A stretch of DNA of 64,000 bases from Pleodorina starrii (lineage: Eukaryota; Chlorophyta; Chlorophyceae; Chlamydomonadales; Volvocaceae), in contig BRXU01000055.1 in the NCBI GenBank assembly GCA_030267565.1, positions 62,001-126,000 of the forward strand. The letters are read 5' to 3'. The notes beneath the pieces are model-generated. The model did not search any database. It was not told where the DNA came from and saw only the letters and a list, made by a program, of their open reading frames with translations. A program made the position numbers and the translations under genes. Of this stretch, positions 32,601 through 44,905 are shown piece after piece; the first letter of the stretch is position 1; every line of letters starts with the position of its first letter.

Positions 32601-35600
32601 GTGGGAGGTGGAGGTGGCTCCGCTGCCGTACATCTCCCGCAGCCACAAGCTGGCGCCGCTGTTCCAACTGACCTTCCGCCGCAGCAGCTGCCAACACCCG
32701 CTGCTGGCGGGGGCACTAGGTGCGCCTGGGGCCACAACGGGCGCGCGTGGGCGCGGGGGCCCGGGGGGGCCCCGTTGCCTTTGGGCGCAGCGCTGGGGGT
32801 GTTCAGTCCGGGACGGCGGGGTGGCATGAGTTTCCTCTCCCCGAGCGCTTTTTTCTCCGTTTGCACTTAGGTACCCTGGGCTGTCCTCCAGGAGTTCCCA
32901 ACCCCGCTCCCCCAACTGGACTCCCAAGGACGTCCAGGCGGCTGGTGGCTTTGCAACCGGTGTCAAGGCCCAGCCTCGCAAGCTGAACGCGTTCACTAAC
33001 GCCGTCTCCGTCCCTTCGCTGCGGTATCTTCTTTGTTATCCTCCCCGCCACCGTCCCTGCGCTGCGGTACCCTTTATCCTTTCCTTTCCAGGGAAACTCA
33101 AAGACCTTCCTCCGCTGCCCGCCTGCCTGCCTTGCCTGCCTGCCTTCTTCCCCTGCCCCGCCCGCCCTCCCAGGCCGCATCTCTGAGGACCGCGCCAACT
33201 GCGAGTTGATGTCCCGCGAGGAGACCGCCATCCAGCAGCTGGTGCTGATGGCGCTGTCGGAGCAGCCCGTGGTGGCGGAGCAGGCCTGCCGTACACTGGG
33301 GGCGCTGGCGCAGCTGGGGCCGGCAACCGCCAAGAAGTGAGGGCAGGGGAGGGGGGCAGGGGAGGGGAGGGAAGGGTGGGAGTAAACAGGGTACCGCAGC
33401 GTTGGGAGAAGAGGGGCCTGGGGGGGCACAGAGGTTGCCCCTGCCCCCGTCCCCCCCTCATGCCCCTCCCCTCCCCCAATGCCCTAAGGGGCTGGTTGCA
33501 GGTTTATGGCGTGCATTGACGTATTCGCACGCTCAGCCCTCTTTGCCCATACGGTAATAATACTGCCTTCCTTCATTCGCGCACTCACAGGCTGTTGGGC
33601 CACGACGTGCAGTCGACGCTGACTACGCTGTTGCGGAGCCGTCGGAGGGCCAGCAAGCTGTGCGGCCTGACGCTGCTGGGAAGCATGGCGGCGGCGTCCG
33701 AGGCGGTAGGCGAGAGGGAGGGAGGGCTGAAAAGGTCACGAGCCGTTGCGGAGGGACCGAGCCGCCGACGTTGGCGAGCGGACGCATCGGGACAGTGCTT
33801 ATCGGTTATCGCAGCGGGGAGGGAGGGAGGGAGGCATACGGCTGTGAGGGGACACGGCCCGAAAAGAAGGCGAGAAGGGAGGAGGAGAGGCGAAAAGGAG
33901 GGCCAGGCTCGAATAGGGGATGTGGCCGCTGCCGAATCCGCGGACCTGCCATGCGCCATTCATCGGGTGTGGTGCCTTCCCCGTCCGGGCCCCCTTTCAC
34001 CGCAATCCCTCCCACCTTCCCGCCTTTCCGCCTTCCCCCCTTCCCGCAACCCTTGCCGCCTTCCCCCCTTCCCGCCTTCCCCCTTCCTGCCGTCCCTCGG
34101 CCAAAAGGTGAGTTCGGAGCTGCTGACGCCGGAGCTGCTGCAGCAGCTGCAGGCGTGCATCCAGACCGACGATCGTGACCCGCGGGTCGCTGCCCTCACA
34201 GCACTCGCCCACCTGGGCTTCTGCCGCGAGAACAAGCTCAAGATCCACGACACGCCGGGCCTGCTGACCACCCTGAAGGAACTCGCCGGGCCGCCGCCGC
34301 CGCCCGCCGCTGACACCGCCGCTGCAGCGTCTGCACCCGGATCAAACGCCGCCAGCCCCTTCCCCTGCCGCGCCTCGCCCACCAGCACCGCCCGCGCCGC
34401 CACGCCCACTGAGGCGCAGCGGCAGCAGCAGCAACAGCATTCCCTAGTCGAGCGGGTTAGTCCGCCGCGGCAAGGCTCGGAAATGGCGTCTGCTGCGGCG
34501 ACGGCGGTGGCGATCTCGCCCGCCGCAGGCGTGGACTCAGCGCCGGCTGTCGTACGGATGCCCGCGCGCTCCGTTACTGCCGGCGGCGGCGGCGGTGGCG
34601 GCAGCGGCGGCATTCAGCGCCACAGCGACACGGGCAGCGTCAGCGTTTCGCTGTCATCGTTCTGGATCGGCTCGCCGCCGGGGCCCTCGGGATCGTCCAT
34701 GTCGCACGGAGGGTACGGCGGCTCGGGCCACACGACGTCATCCTCGACTCCCGGCTACTCGTCGGTGTCGCTGGGCGGCGCCGCCGCGGCGTCGGCTGCC
34801 GGCGCAAGTCCCCACCGCCTGCCCCAGGGGAGCTCCGGGCAGGCCGCGACACCCGACGCCCTCTCGCCACCCCAGCAGCACGCGCGGCCTCTGCACCACT
34901 CCTCCTCGACTCCCTCCACCATCGGCTTGGGCACCGCCGCCGCCGCCAGCGGCGGCGGCGGCGGAGCCGCGACGACGGCGGCGGCAGCCGCCGCCGCCGC
35001 CACGCGTCCGTTGACGCCGATTCTGGCCGCCAGCGGCGGCGGAGCCGCCGCCGCCGCCGCCGCTGCGGGTCCGCTGTCGCCGACATCCCCGACGGCCGCT
35101 GACGCGGCGGCGGCCAACAGCGCCGCCGCCGCCGCCGCCGCCACCAGCGGGCTGCCGCCCCAGATCGCTCTGGCGCCGCCTCGATCCGTCACGGAGCCGG
35201 TGGCTAGCCGGGACGCTGTGCGGCTGTTGGCTATCAAGGTGTTGGCAATCCTGGGGGAGAACGAGCTCGTGCGGCGGGCGCTGGGGCAGCCGCCGATCGC
35301 GGGCCGCGGGCTGCGGGTGCTGGCGCTGGACGGCGGGGGCATGCGGGGCCTGGCGCTGGTGCAGATGATGCGCCACATCGAGCGCAGGACAGGTGGGGGC
35401 GCGTGCAGGCCGCGGGGGGAGAAGCTGCAGAGTGGCTGCGGCTGCGGGTGTGTGCGGCTTAGGCTTTCCTAGCGGTGGTGGGCTGCTGCAGATCCCGCTG
35501 CCAGCGGCCTCAGGTCCGCTGCCGCCCCAACTCAGCCTGGTGTTCCGCAAACGTCGGATGTGCCGCAACGAGCAGCGCAGCTTCTTCGATTTGCAACAGC

Positions 35601-36584
35601 AGCATGAAACGTTTAACGAGGGAAAAACACGAACCGCCAATCACGAAACGAAACGTGCGCGTCAGCGGCCGCGCCCCGCCCGCCGCCCCGCCCCCCGCCG
35701 CCCCCCGCCCGCCTCGCAGGCCGCCCGCTGCACACTCTGTTCGATCTGGTGGTGGGCACCTCCACGGGGGCCATTGTGGCGTTCGGTCTGGGGGTGTTCC
35801 ACTTCACACTGGACCAGTGCGAGTCCATCTACACGGGCCTGGGCCACAAGGTCTTCAACCAGGTGGGTGGGGGGTTGGGGGGGTGTCGCTGCTGCCCAGC
35901 TGTTACAGTTTGTGTTACAGTTTGTTGCAGGCGGGTGAGGTTTTGATCCGGGTTGTTAGCACGATGCCGTCGATCCGTTGCGTCGCTGATGCTGGCACTG
36001 GTGCTCGTGCTGGTGGGGGCGGATTAACCAAAGGGGAGGGGGTGATAGACGGATGGTGTGGGCGGAGGGCATGGGGGGTAAGGAGAAGAGGTTGCAGGAT
36101 GGTCGGGAGGGTGGTGGATGAGGGACGACGGGGGGTCGGAGGGAGAGCCGGAAAGGCGCCTGTATGGACAGAAATCCATTCCCAACTCATTCCATCCATT
36201 CCCAATCCATTCCCAACACGCATCCATCCATTCGTTCATTCGTTCGTTTGCTCGTCCGTCCGTCCACCCGAACAGCAGTTTCATTCATTCCCATTACCGG
36301 TTCCAACTGACTCGGCCGCCGCCGCCTTGGCCGCCTCTTGTGCGCGTGGCTGTGTCGCGACTCCGCCCCCGTGAGGCTTCCCGGCGCTTCCGCCGCCGCC
36401 GCATCGGGAACCGTTACCTGTACCCAGTTACCACGTTACTAGTGTGGCTTTCCCCGACGCTGTTCGCCGCCGCCCCATTCCGCCGCATCCCGCCGCCGCG
36501 TTCCACCAGGCCGGCGCCAGTGCCTCCGGCGCCAGCCCTCGAGAGGAGCTTCTGGCGGCGGCGCAGGCGCAGGCGGCGCAGGCC

Positions 36585-36615
<31 letters not shown>

Positions 36616-39600
36616 CGAGCGCCTCCAGCGCCCCCGGCTGGCGGGACAGTCTGTTCCGGGTGGTTCGCGGCACATCCACCAATCTGCGGGTGGCGGTGTA
36701 CGGCTTCAAACACGACGCCACCACCTTTGAGGAGCTGCTGCGGCAAATGTGCGATGTGAAGAAGCTGGTGGGTGGGTGGGTGGGTGCGTGGGTGGATGGG
36801 TGCGTGGGTGGATGGGTGGGTGGGTGACGTTTCTGCCTCTTCGCCACATCCCCATGCCCCCCCCTGTGCTCCGGCCCACTCACCGCGCCCTCACCCCCCT
36901 GAAGGCCATCATCCCCACAACAGTTGTCTGTGCCGTGTCCCGGCCGCCGCTCCCGCTGTCCCCCCCCCCGCCCCCGTTGTTTCATTGTTGCAAATTCACT
37001 CTTCAAACCCCCCGCTGTCCCTGTCCGTTCGCTAACGCCGTCGCCATCTCCTCTGCGGTATCCTCCTTTTCCCCCACCTCTGACAGGGCTGTGTGGGCAA
37101 CCAGCTGATCGACGCCGCCGCGCTGGGCTCACCCAAGGTGGCGGCGGTGGCCACGCTGGTGTCGTGCTGCCCCGTCACTCCCTTCCTCTTCACAAGCTAC
37201 GAACTGCCCCCGCGGGCGGCGGCAGACGCGGCGGCCCTGCGCGCCTGCCCCTCCTCCAGCAGACACCACATCTGGCAGGTGGGTGGCTGGGTGGGTGGGT
37301 GGCTGGGTGCGGGGCACAGCCAAGAATGATGATGAATTGATGATGCCGTTGGGGCTCATATCGCGAGGTTCGCGCCCCGCTGGGCGTCTCTCGCTGGACG
37401 CCTTTGGTCGGTCTTTCTTATTCTCTCTCTCTCACTCTCTCACACACAGACACCTGGTCTGGTTGGTTTGCTCCCCCTCCGCAGGCGGTACGAGCGTCGT
37501 CCGCAGCGCCGTACTACCTGGATGACTTTGTTTGCGGGGACGATCGATACCAGGTGAGGGTGAGGGTGAGGGCAGCGGACGGGGGCCGGGTGTGTGGCCA
37601 CGACCCACCGCGGGGCACGGATGCCGCAATTCTTGCTACCTCCTCCTCAGCTCACTACACGCGCCCTCCCTCCTTCCACGTCCCCTCACGCCACACCCTC
37701 CCCCTCACGCCTCCGCCTCCCCCTCCTTGATCAACAACGTCCGCAGTGACTCAATTGTTATACAAAGGAGCATATCACTCCCTGATCCCCCTCCCCCACC
37801 CCCTCGCAGGACGGCGCCGCCACCGCCAACAACCCCTCCATCCTAGCCCTGCAGCAGGCCCGACTGCTGTGGCCCGGCGCCCGACTGGATGCGCTGGTCA
37901 GCCTGGGCTGCGGCTCCGCGCCGCCGGTGCGCCGGGAGCGCGGTGCTCACGCGGTGCTGGACACGGGGGCTGTGCTGGTGGACGCCGCCACCTCGCCCGA
38001 CCGAGCCGACGAGGCGCTGGCGACGCTGCTGCCGCTGGTGCCCGGTGTCAAGTACTTTCGGTTCCAGCCGGTGCATGAGCGGTGCGCCATGGAGCTGGAT
38101 GACGTCAACCCGCAGCACTGGGCGGCGCTGCAGGTGGGAGAGAGGGACAGGAGGGGGGAGAGAGGGGGCGAGATGGGGAGAGGGGGAGGGAGGGATTGAG
38201 AGGGACGTATCTGAGCGGAACGTGCCCGAATCGTCGCCCGTCTCGCAGGCCGCAGTGGACGAGTACTGTACGGCACACTCCGCACGCTTCGACGAGCTGG
38301 CGGAGTTGCTGATGGCGGGGCGAGAGGACATCACCGGTGGCGCTGGTGACGGCGCGGGCCCGGGAGCGGGGCAGCCGGCGGGCGGCGACGCGCAGGGCGG
38401 CAGCGGCGGGGAGGCGGAGGCGGAGGAGCCGTTCGAGGTGCCGCCGGGGGTGGGACCGGACGGAGGGCCGCTGCCGCCCGTGCCGCGCGTGAGGTGCGTG
38501 CGGTGCGGTGCGTCTCGTGCGTGCGCGTGCGTCTCTCTGTGCTCCTGCAAGGCACCAATGATCTGATCTGAGACCCAGCGTGGGCTGCAGCGGGTCCCTA
38601 GGACGCGACGCGACGCGGTCACGAAGCCTCGAAGCGCCTTGTTTCTCGCTCGGACGGGTCCGCATGGGAGTGCGGGAGATCAGGGCAGTCGGGAGGTCAG
38701 TGGAGGACAGTGTGCGGCTCGCGGCTCCCTTCTCGCGGCTCCCTTCTGCGGGCCGTGAGGCCAGCGGCTGGGCTGCCCTACCGGTAACGAACCCGCAGCC
38801 GTGCTCACCTTACTTAGCACAAGCCGCGTAGCCCCGCAGTGGCGCAGCCCCGAATGTGACCTCCACACAGTTCACACAAACGGCAACGGTAGTGCCCCTT
38901 CTCTGCGCGCCACCACCACACATGACCACCCCAGGCTCGGCGCCCGGCGCGGCATTGTCCTGGTGGAGGCGCCGCCCGTGCCGTCACCCTCGCCTCTTGC
39001 GACCCCGCACCTCCAGCCCGCCTCCGCCAGCGGCGGCCGCACCTCCACCTCCACCTCCGCCCCTCACCCGTCCCTGGAGCAGCTGGTGGTTGAGGCGCTG
39101 GCTCAGCAGCCCCACACGCTGCGCCGCTGCGACCTCGCGGCTACCGCCGCCGACGCGGCGCTGTCGGCTTCCCTGGTGGAGGCCCACATGCAGCGATTGG
39201 AGGAACAGGAACAGGAGCGACAGCGGCAGGCGGCGGCGGCGGCGGAGCCGCCGCCGCCGCCGCCGCCACTGGCGAATCAGGAGCAGCCTGCGGCGCTGGT
39301 GCCCGGCGCCATCGGCTCCGGGGAGTCGCTTGCGGCGCCAGCCGCCGCGGGAGCGGCGGCGGCGGCGGCGGCGAGGGCGGGGGTGGCGGAGCCGCGGCCG
39401 ACGGCGCTGTCGGTCGGGGGCGTTCTGAGCCCTCCACGCGCGGGGCCGTCCACGCAGCTGCCGCGTGGCCCCGGGGGCTCCCGGCAGTGGATGTCGGGCC
39501 ACAGCGGACGCGGCGGCTTGTCGGTGGGAGGATGGGCGCTGACGGCCGGAGGCGGCGGTGACGGCGGCGGCGGCGGTCCGCTAGAGATAGCCGGCGATGT

Positions 39601-41757
39601 GGCGGCCGCCGAGGCGGCGGCGGCGGCGGAGGCGGCGGCGGGAGTGGTGGTGGCGGCGCGGGTGCCCGAGCTGTCGGCGGCTGAGCCTGCGGTGCGGGCG
39701 GCGGTGGGACCGTCCTCCGTGGCTGACGCGGCGGCGGAGGCGGCAGCAGCAGGCGCGGCAATAGCCGCGGCGGCGGCCGCAGGCGGCGGCGCCGGAAGCA
39801 GCAGCAGCAACAGCGGTACCACGACCGCAGCCACCGACGCCGCGAGCACTAGCACCAGCGCAGCAGCGGCCGCGACGTCGTTGCTATACGACTTTTTGTT
39901 CGTGAAGCGGGGGACAAGCGCGCGGGGCATGAGCGGCGGCAGCGGCGGCGGCGGCTCCAGCACCGCAGCGCCTGTTGCGGCGGATGCCGCCGCCGCGGCC
40001 AAGCCCACGCCAGCGCCTGCGCCGGCGGCTGCTACGGCGATCGGCGAGAGCGCGGCCCCCCTGGCGGCGGCGGCTCCGCCCACGTTGCGCCTCGACGGCG
40101 CGTCCTTCTCCGCGCCGTCGCGTTCCGCCGCCAGTACGGTCAGTGACGCGTCGCAGTTGACGCTGTCGGCGGCGTCAGCCGCGCAGCTCGCCGCCGCCAG
40201 CCATGGCCCGACGGCATCTCCCGACGCGAGGAGCGCCGGCAGCGCCGCCGCCGGCTTGGGCGCAGCGGCGCCGCTGCCATCCGCGGCTGCGGCAAGTGCC
40301 GCCGGGCGACCTGGCGGCGCGGCTGCGCATGGCGGCGCCGCTGCCTCCACGACGCCGCATGAGGTGCAGCCCGCGGTGTTGCTGGCGGCGCTGCTGCAGG
40401 ACCTCCAGGGAAGGTGCGGTCTGCTGCACCTGGGCTTGCGGCCGGTGTACGACAGCGGCGACGGCGGCCGGCAGGAGTGCGGGCTGGTGGCTGGCTGGAG
40501 GCAGGATGTGGTGGCGGTGGTGGAGCCGGGTGAGACAGCGGGGGGGGGAGCAGCACTGCTGAATGTGCACCGCTTTGGGGAGCCGACTGCCGCAATGGAT
40601 GTGTACACCTAGTATTGGGTGTCTAAAACATCAATCAACCGTGACATGACATGACATGACATGACAGGTCGTGACGTGACAGGACACGGGCCACTTTGCT
40701 TGATTCCGCGGTGCGTCCTGCCGTCCAATCCGTCGGCGTCCACCAACCCCCCGATCCACTGCTGCGGTGTCATCTTGACCCCCCCCCTCGACCCGACCCT
40801 ACCGATCAGGCCCGGACGCCGACCGCATCCTGGACGAGCTGGGCTATCCGGCGGCCGGTAGCAGCAGCGGCAGCAGGCCCAGTCTGTCGTCCCTCTTCGC
40901 TGCGACCCACGGGTCGCCGGTGGAGTCGGGCCGCTGCTGCTCGTACCGCCTGCTGGCCCGTCAGGAGGTGTGGCACAATGGCGCACCGCTGGCCACCCTT
41001 CTGCTGCAGGTGAGGTCGGTGGGGGGTCTGTGGGGGCGCTGCGGGTGGGGTGAGGAGATCCCTCTCAGTGGCGCTGTTTTGTTTGACTCTCTAGCTTTCG
41101 CTGTTGGGCGTGTTTGAGTTTCTAGCTTTCGCTGTTACCGGAAACGGTGGCGGTTACGGTGGTGGTGTGGTTCCTGCCGCTGCTCCGAACCCTCAGGTGA
41201 CCCGTCCGTCAGCGCTGCTGCGGCCGAGCGACCTGGCGGCTATGGCACCCCAGCTGGACGGCCTCGTGGTCACCGCCGCAGCGCCGCTGCCGCCGCCCAT
41301 CACCGCCGCCCTGCTGCGCGCGGGGGCCGCGGCGGTCATTTGCCCCCGCGACCCCCTGCTGCCAACACCCACTGTGGCGCGGCTGGCGCACCTGCTGCAG
41401 CTGCAGTCGCCGCCACTGCCGCCGCCGCAGCAGCAGCAGCTGCCGCCGTTCCTGGTTCTGCCGTACAGCGCGGGACAGCGATCGAGCCCGCAGCAGCAGC
41501 CGCAGCAGCAGCACCCCTCGCCGCAGTTCAAGTCCCTGTCGCTCGCAGCTTCGGCGGCGGATGGCCGGATGGCGGAGGGCTCCGGTGCGGGTGCGGGGCA
41601 GGGCGCAGACGCAGACGCGGCGATGGCGGCGGTGGGCTACTTCCAGGTGCTTGTGGCTGAGCTGGTGGGGGGCGCGACGGTGGTCGGAGCCCTCGTGGCG
41701 GCGGACCAGCAGCACGGCTCGATGATGCGCGGTCGGGTGGCGTTCCACCACCTGTGA
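29668..41757 (+). CDS. PLAI: LRR-armadillo-patatin lipase, phospholipase A I (PLA I) family, 17 exons, 2,042 aa
   Basis: Homologue of Arabidopsis PLA I, a patatin-type acyl hydrolase of phospholipids and galactolipids. Exons: 29668-29998, 30540-30642, 30913-31124, 31880-32093, 32601-32719, 33174-33336, 33591-33705, 34108-35392, 35720-35862, 36510-36767, 37087-37278, 37485-37553, 37810-38133, 38249-38493, 38935-40529, 40810-41009, 41197-41757. The phases close over 6,129 nt. The N-terminal module (YSFKLILEYGKDSL) is followed by leucine-rich repeats at ~147-287 (LTSLPPALSSLVTLRILRLS) and armadillo-like repeats at ~327-480. The patatin domain runs ~820-1180 with oxyanion loop DGGGMRG (827-833), nucleophile GTSTG (Ser862) and dyad DGA (Asp1069). 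C-terminal conserved blocks are LGARRGIVLVEA, LLARQEVWHNGAP and ALLRPSDLAAMAPQLDGLVV. All catalytic motifs are intact. It exceeds the plant protein (roughly 1,270 aa) because of low-complexity insertions of ~300 aa before the patatin domain (exon 8) and ~500 aa in exon 15. Exon 10's acceptor is the least certain boundary. Confidence 0.93.
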
Positions 41758-44123
41758 CGTAATGTGGTGCCACGTGGCGTCATGTGGGGCTGTGCACTGC
41801 TGTTGCTGCGTGGTGGGTTGTTCGGGAGGGGACTTGGTTTCGCCACTGTTGGTGCCGGTGCACTCAATGGTAGGTGACGGCATTGCTTTCCGCCGCGTCA
41901 GATGGAAGTGAAGTGCAGTGCAGAGAATGCCGCCTTCATTGTCAATTTTGAATTTGGGCTTCTGTTGGGCTGTTGATGCTGCACGCGGTGGTGGCACCCC
42001 TTGGCGCGGGGCGGCGTCCCAGTGCGGCGGGGCAGGGTGGGGCTGGGCTGGGCTGTGATGACGCTGTGCGCAGGGGCGTTGCGTTGCCTCGCAAATGGAT
42101 GGCAGCAGCTCCCGGTCTCCTGGCTGGGCGAGGGTCATCGTGGATCCGCCGCCGAATCACGTGCGGACGAGGCGTTGTGCAGAACTGATGCAGCTGCTCC
42201 CCCGGGGGGGGTTATGGTTGTATGGACGGCGCAGCGTGCAGCGATCCATTCGCGCTTCCATCTGTGTGAGTGTGCGTAGAGAAGCGAGACCAGATCGGCA
42301 GGTTGGGATTGCGCTGTCCCCAGAACTAGGGTTTTAGATTGGCAGGTGCAAGATGTATGTATGTGTGTCTACTGTGCATGTACGGTGGATGCAAGCTTGT
42401 TGGATGGGTCGTACCCGTTGGGGGATCGCACTGGCGCAAGATTCGTTTGGGCTGTGCTTACGGGGCTGAGCGTTGGCTGTTCCTGCCTGCCGGCCCGGCC
42501 CGGCGTGGTACGTGGTGTGGCGGCCGCGTGTGATCCGATGCGATGCGCGCTTTGGGTCCGGCGTCGGGCGGGATGTACTTTCACAGGGCAGGGGTGGGCA
42601 TGACGTAGGCTAGGAGTGCGCGTGGGGTCTTCATGGCTGCCGTGCCGTGTACTACGCAAGTCATATACGCAGTCGTGTGAAGGCTGCATGGACTAAGGAG
42701 GCGGCTAGGCGCGTGCCGTATGCGCCCGAATGCAGTGCACCCGAATGGCATGGCACCGCATCGCCTTAATGGGTGCTTAGGTGCTTTGCGTGCTGCATGC
42801 GTTGCCTGGATGGTCAGTGTGGCCGCTGTTGGGGCCGGCTGGAACCCACAGAGGACCCACGGGTCCTGCGGGTCCCAGATCCCTCTGATCCAATGATCGT
42901 ATGGGTCCCATTGGTTCGATGGATCTCATGGGTTCCAAGGGCCCTATGCGTCCCATGGGCCCTATGCGTCCCACGACCGCACTTAGACAGCAAAGGGAGC
43001 TCACCGCACGCACTCTCAGGCAGGGGCTTCGCATCGCACACGGGGCGAAGCAGGCAGCACCAGAAACATCGCAACGCTCATTGTCATGGCGGTTCGCTCA
43101 GGGGCAGGCACACGGGTCTCGCTGCCCAGTGCGCCCAGCCAGCCAGCTCAACTCAGAAGCGCCTCAGATCGCCGTCCGTGCCGCTCGCAAGCGCCACACT
43201 CTCTTCTGATCAGCGCCACCCGCAGCACCCACTGGCTCTCACGCCCAGTGGGCGCAGTCCGCAACAACGGCTCCTTCCGACTCCCCTGCACCTCTCTGCC
43301 CTGGCCCCACGGCCTCAACCCATCATGGCACATCGATGTGCCCACCAACTCGCATGCTGCCGAACATATCCGGGGCAGGGTCACCTCCCCGTCCTGACGA
43401 ACCACGAAGGACCCGCGCGGCACGAATACTCACAGCCAGGCTCGCAATCCAGAAGATATTGATAACGAAATGCAGGAATGAGTTCTAGTTTTCTAACAGG
43501 TACTATACAAGGGAACGTATCTGACCAAAAAGAAAATTTTGGCCGGATTGAGGAAAACATGTGCGTCCCCGCTGCGTCGGTAGCTGTTTTGGGCCGCCGG
43601 TAGATGGCGGTGCCCGCCTTCGCAGCGTGCGCTGTCAGCGCGGCTTCCGCCGACTCCGGCTGCCGCTGGAAGAAGCACGGATCTGAACCTCTCTCCCCCT
43701 CCAGCGGCACCAGGTCGGGCGCTACCCCAGTGGTCAGCGCCGTCGCAGCTGCAAGCACAGAGGGCAGTTGCACGGCAGCTCCATGAAGAGCGGGGACTGG
43801 GCCTTTGGACTGGTAGCGGCTCCGCCGCCGTCGCAGCCTTGCGGGCGGCGATGCCGGGGCCCCACAGCGCTCGCAGCGGTCCTGGGCCCCGGTCCCCGGA
43901 CAGCGGCGAGTCCCAAGCAACTTCCGCTTACCCGCCCTAGCCAGGGCGCAGGGTTTTGGCCTCAATACAAACCCCCAGAATAACGAGGCGTTGCCGCCTA
44001 GAGCGGCGCACTGATGTGACAGCGCGTCAATTTGTCGCTGCACAGAACCCGTTGGCGCAGCGTGACTCCCACGTCCCCCACTTACCAACTTGAGTTCGCG
44101 GGTAGGTGGCGGCTACCTTAGGC
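41758..44123. other. Intergenic region, no gene seen
   Basis: No frame has a recognisable domain. I saw no TGTAA before about 42,950, so the poly(A) site of the PLA I-like gene is unassigned. A cluster of GGGTCCCAT-type palindromic motifs lies at 42842-42976. Confidence 0.4.
42842..42976. repeat. GGGTCCCAT-type palindromic cluster 1
   Basis: Several degenerate copies of ATGGGTCCC and GGGCCCTATGCGTCCCA occur in 135 bp. Related clusters lie at 54570-54630 and 59656-59778. The core GGGNCCC resembles the unit of the giant octamer array. Confidence 0.75.
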
Positions 44124-44905
44124 CTATCTACGAGTCGGGCTGGCGCGCCGAGCAGCGATGATGGGGTTCCCATCCTGATCGACCAGGTGCGTCTCAGCGA
44201 ACTTTCTCAGGGCGGCGCTGGCGGATCGAGCAAATCCCCTGTCACCGCCCTGGGAATGGACACACACACACACACGCAAGGGCAGGAATGCGGGGCGCGT
44301 TAGAAATGTGAGCATAGAGCGTGTACACATGTCAGTTCAGGACATTCCCAACACAACGATGATGGATTCTTGGCGTACAAGAATCCAGGACAGTCCAGGA
44401 CAGCCAACTGCCGGCAAGCAATTCTGAGCGCGCAGCCGTGGCTACAAGCCAAACCCATGAGCGGGATATGGAATTATTGCCTAGTGTATTTCGTGTCAAA
44501 TGGAGACTGCCGGGGGTGACAAGAAATGGGTACGGGGTAGGGAGAAGGCGCGGACAAACGGGGAATGGAGCAAACAAGCGGCGACACCTTCAAACCATTT
44601 GAAGGACTGGAGTTTGTGCACCGGATTAAAGAGTTTGTGCACCGCGGCGTCAAGCGCTTCGCCCTGGCTGTCCATCAGTATGTCGACGATTCCCTTCGCG
44701 ACCCAGCTGATCTTGCCGCCGCGGCCGTTGGCGGCCTCCTTGGCGTTCACCACCGACCGCCCGGTCCCCAGGGACATCACGGCGAGGTCGGAGACTCCCG
44801 ACACGCCTCCCATCCTTCCCCGCCATCCAGGTCAAGGCCGCCGGTGTTGGGTTGTTTGCCACGACATGCGGCACATCATCACCCCAACACGTTGACTTCT
44901 CTAGC
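44124..44905 (-). pseudogene. Patatin-like phospholipase, C-terminal remnant with a frameshift
   Basis: On the minus strand one frame reads VVANNPTPAALTWM (about 44862-44821). The +1 frame then reads DLAVMSLGTGR and continues to QGEALDAA at 44643. This order (ANNPT, then SLGTG) is that of the end of a plant-type patatin domain. A phase-0 GT..AG intron (44642-44250) joins it to a last exon, 44249-44124, with ALRKFAETHLVDQDGNP and a stop. The DGG normally just before ANNPT, which carries the catalytic Asp, is replaced by DDVPH. I found no GGGxRG or GxSxG exon upstream. A broken copy is the best reading; a sequencing error at the frame change is the alternative. This is a different subfamily from the PLA I-like gene 2.4 kb away. 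Confidence 0.5.

Noticed and set aside
39277..40608. 443-codon antisense frame over PLA I exon 15
   Set aside because: It is a shadow of a GC-rich low-complexity exon whose plus frame has conserved ends and matching splice phases.
43381..44088. 235-codon minus-strand frame after the patatin remnant
   Set aside because: No recognisable domain; the patatin remnant already ends with a stop at 44124.
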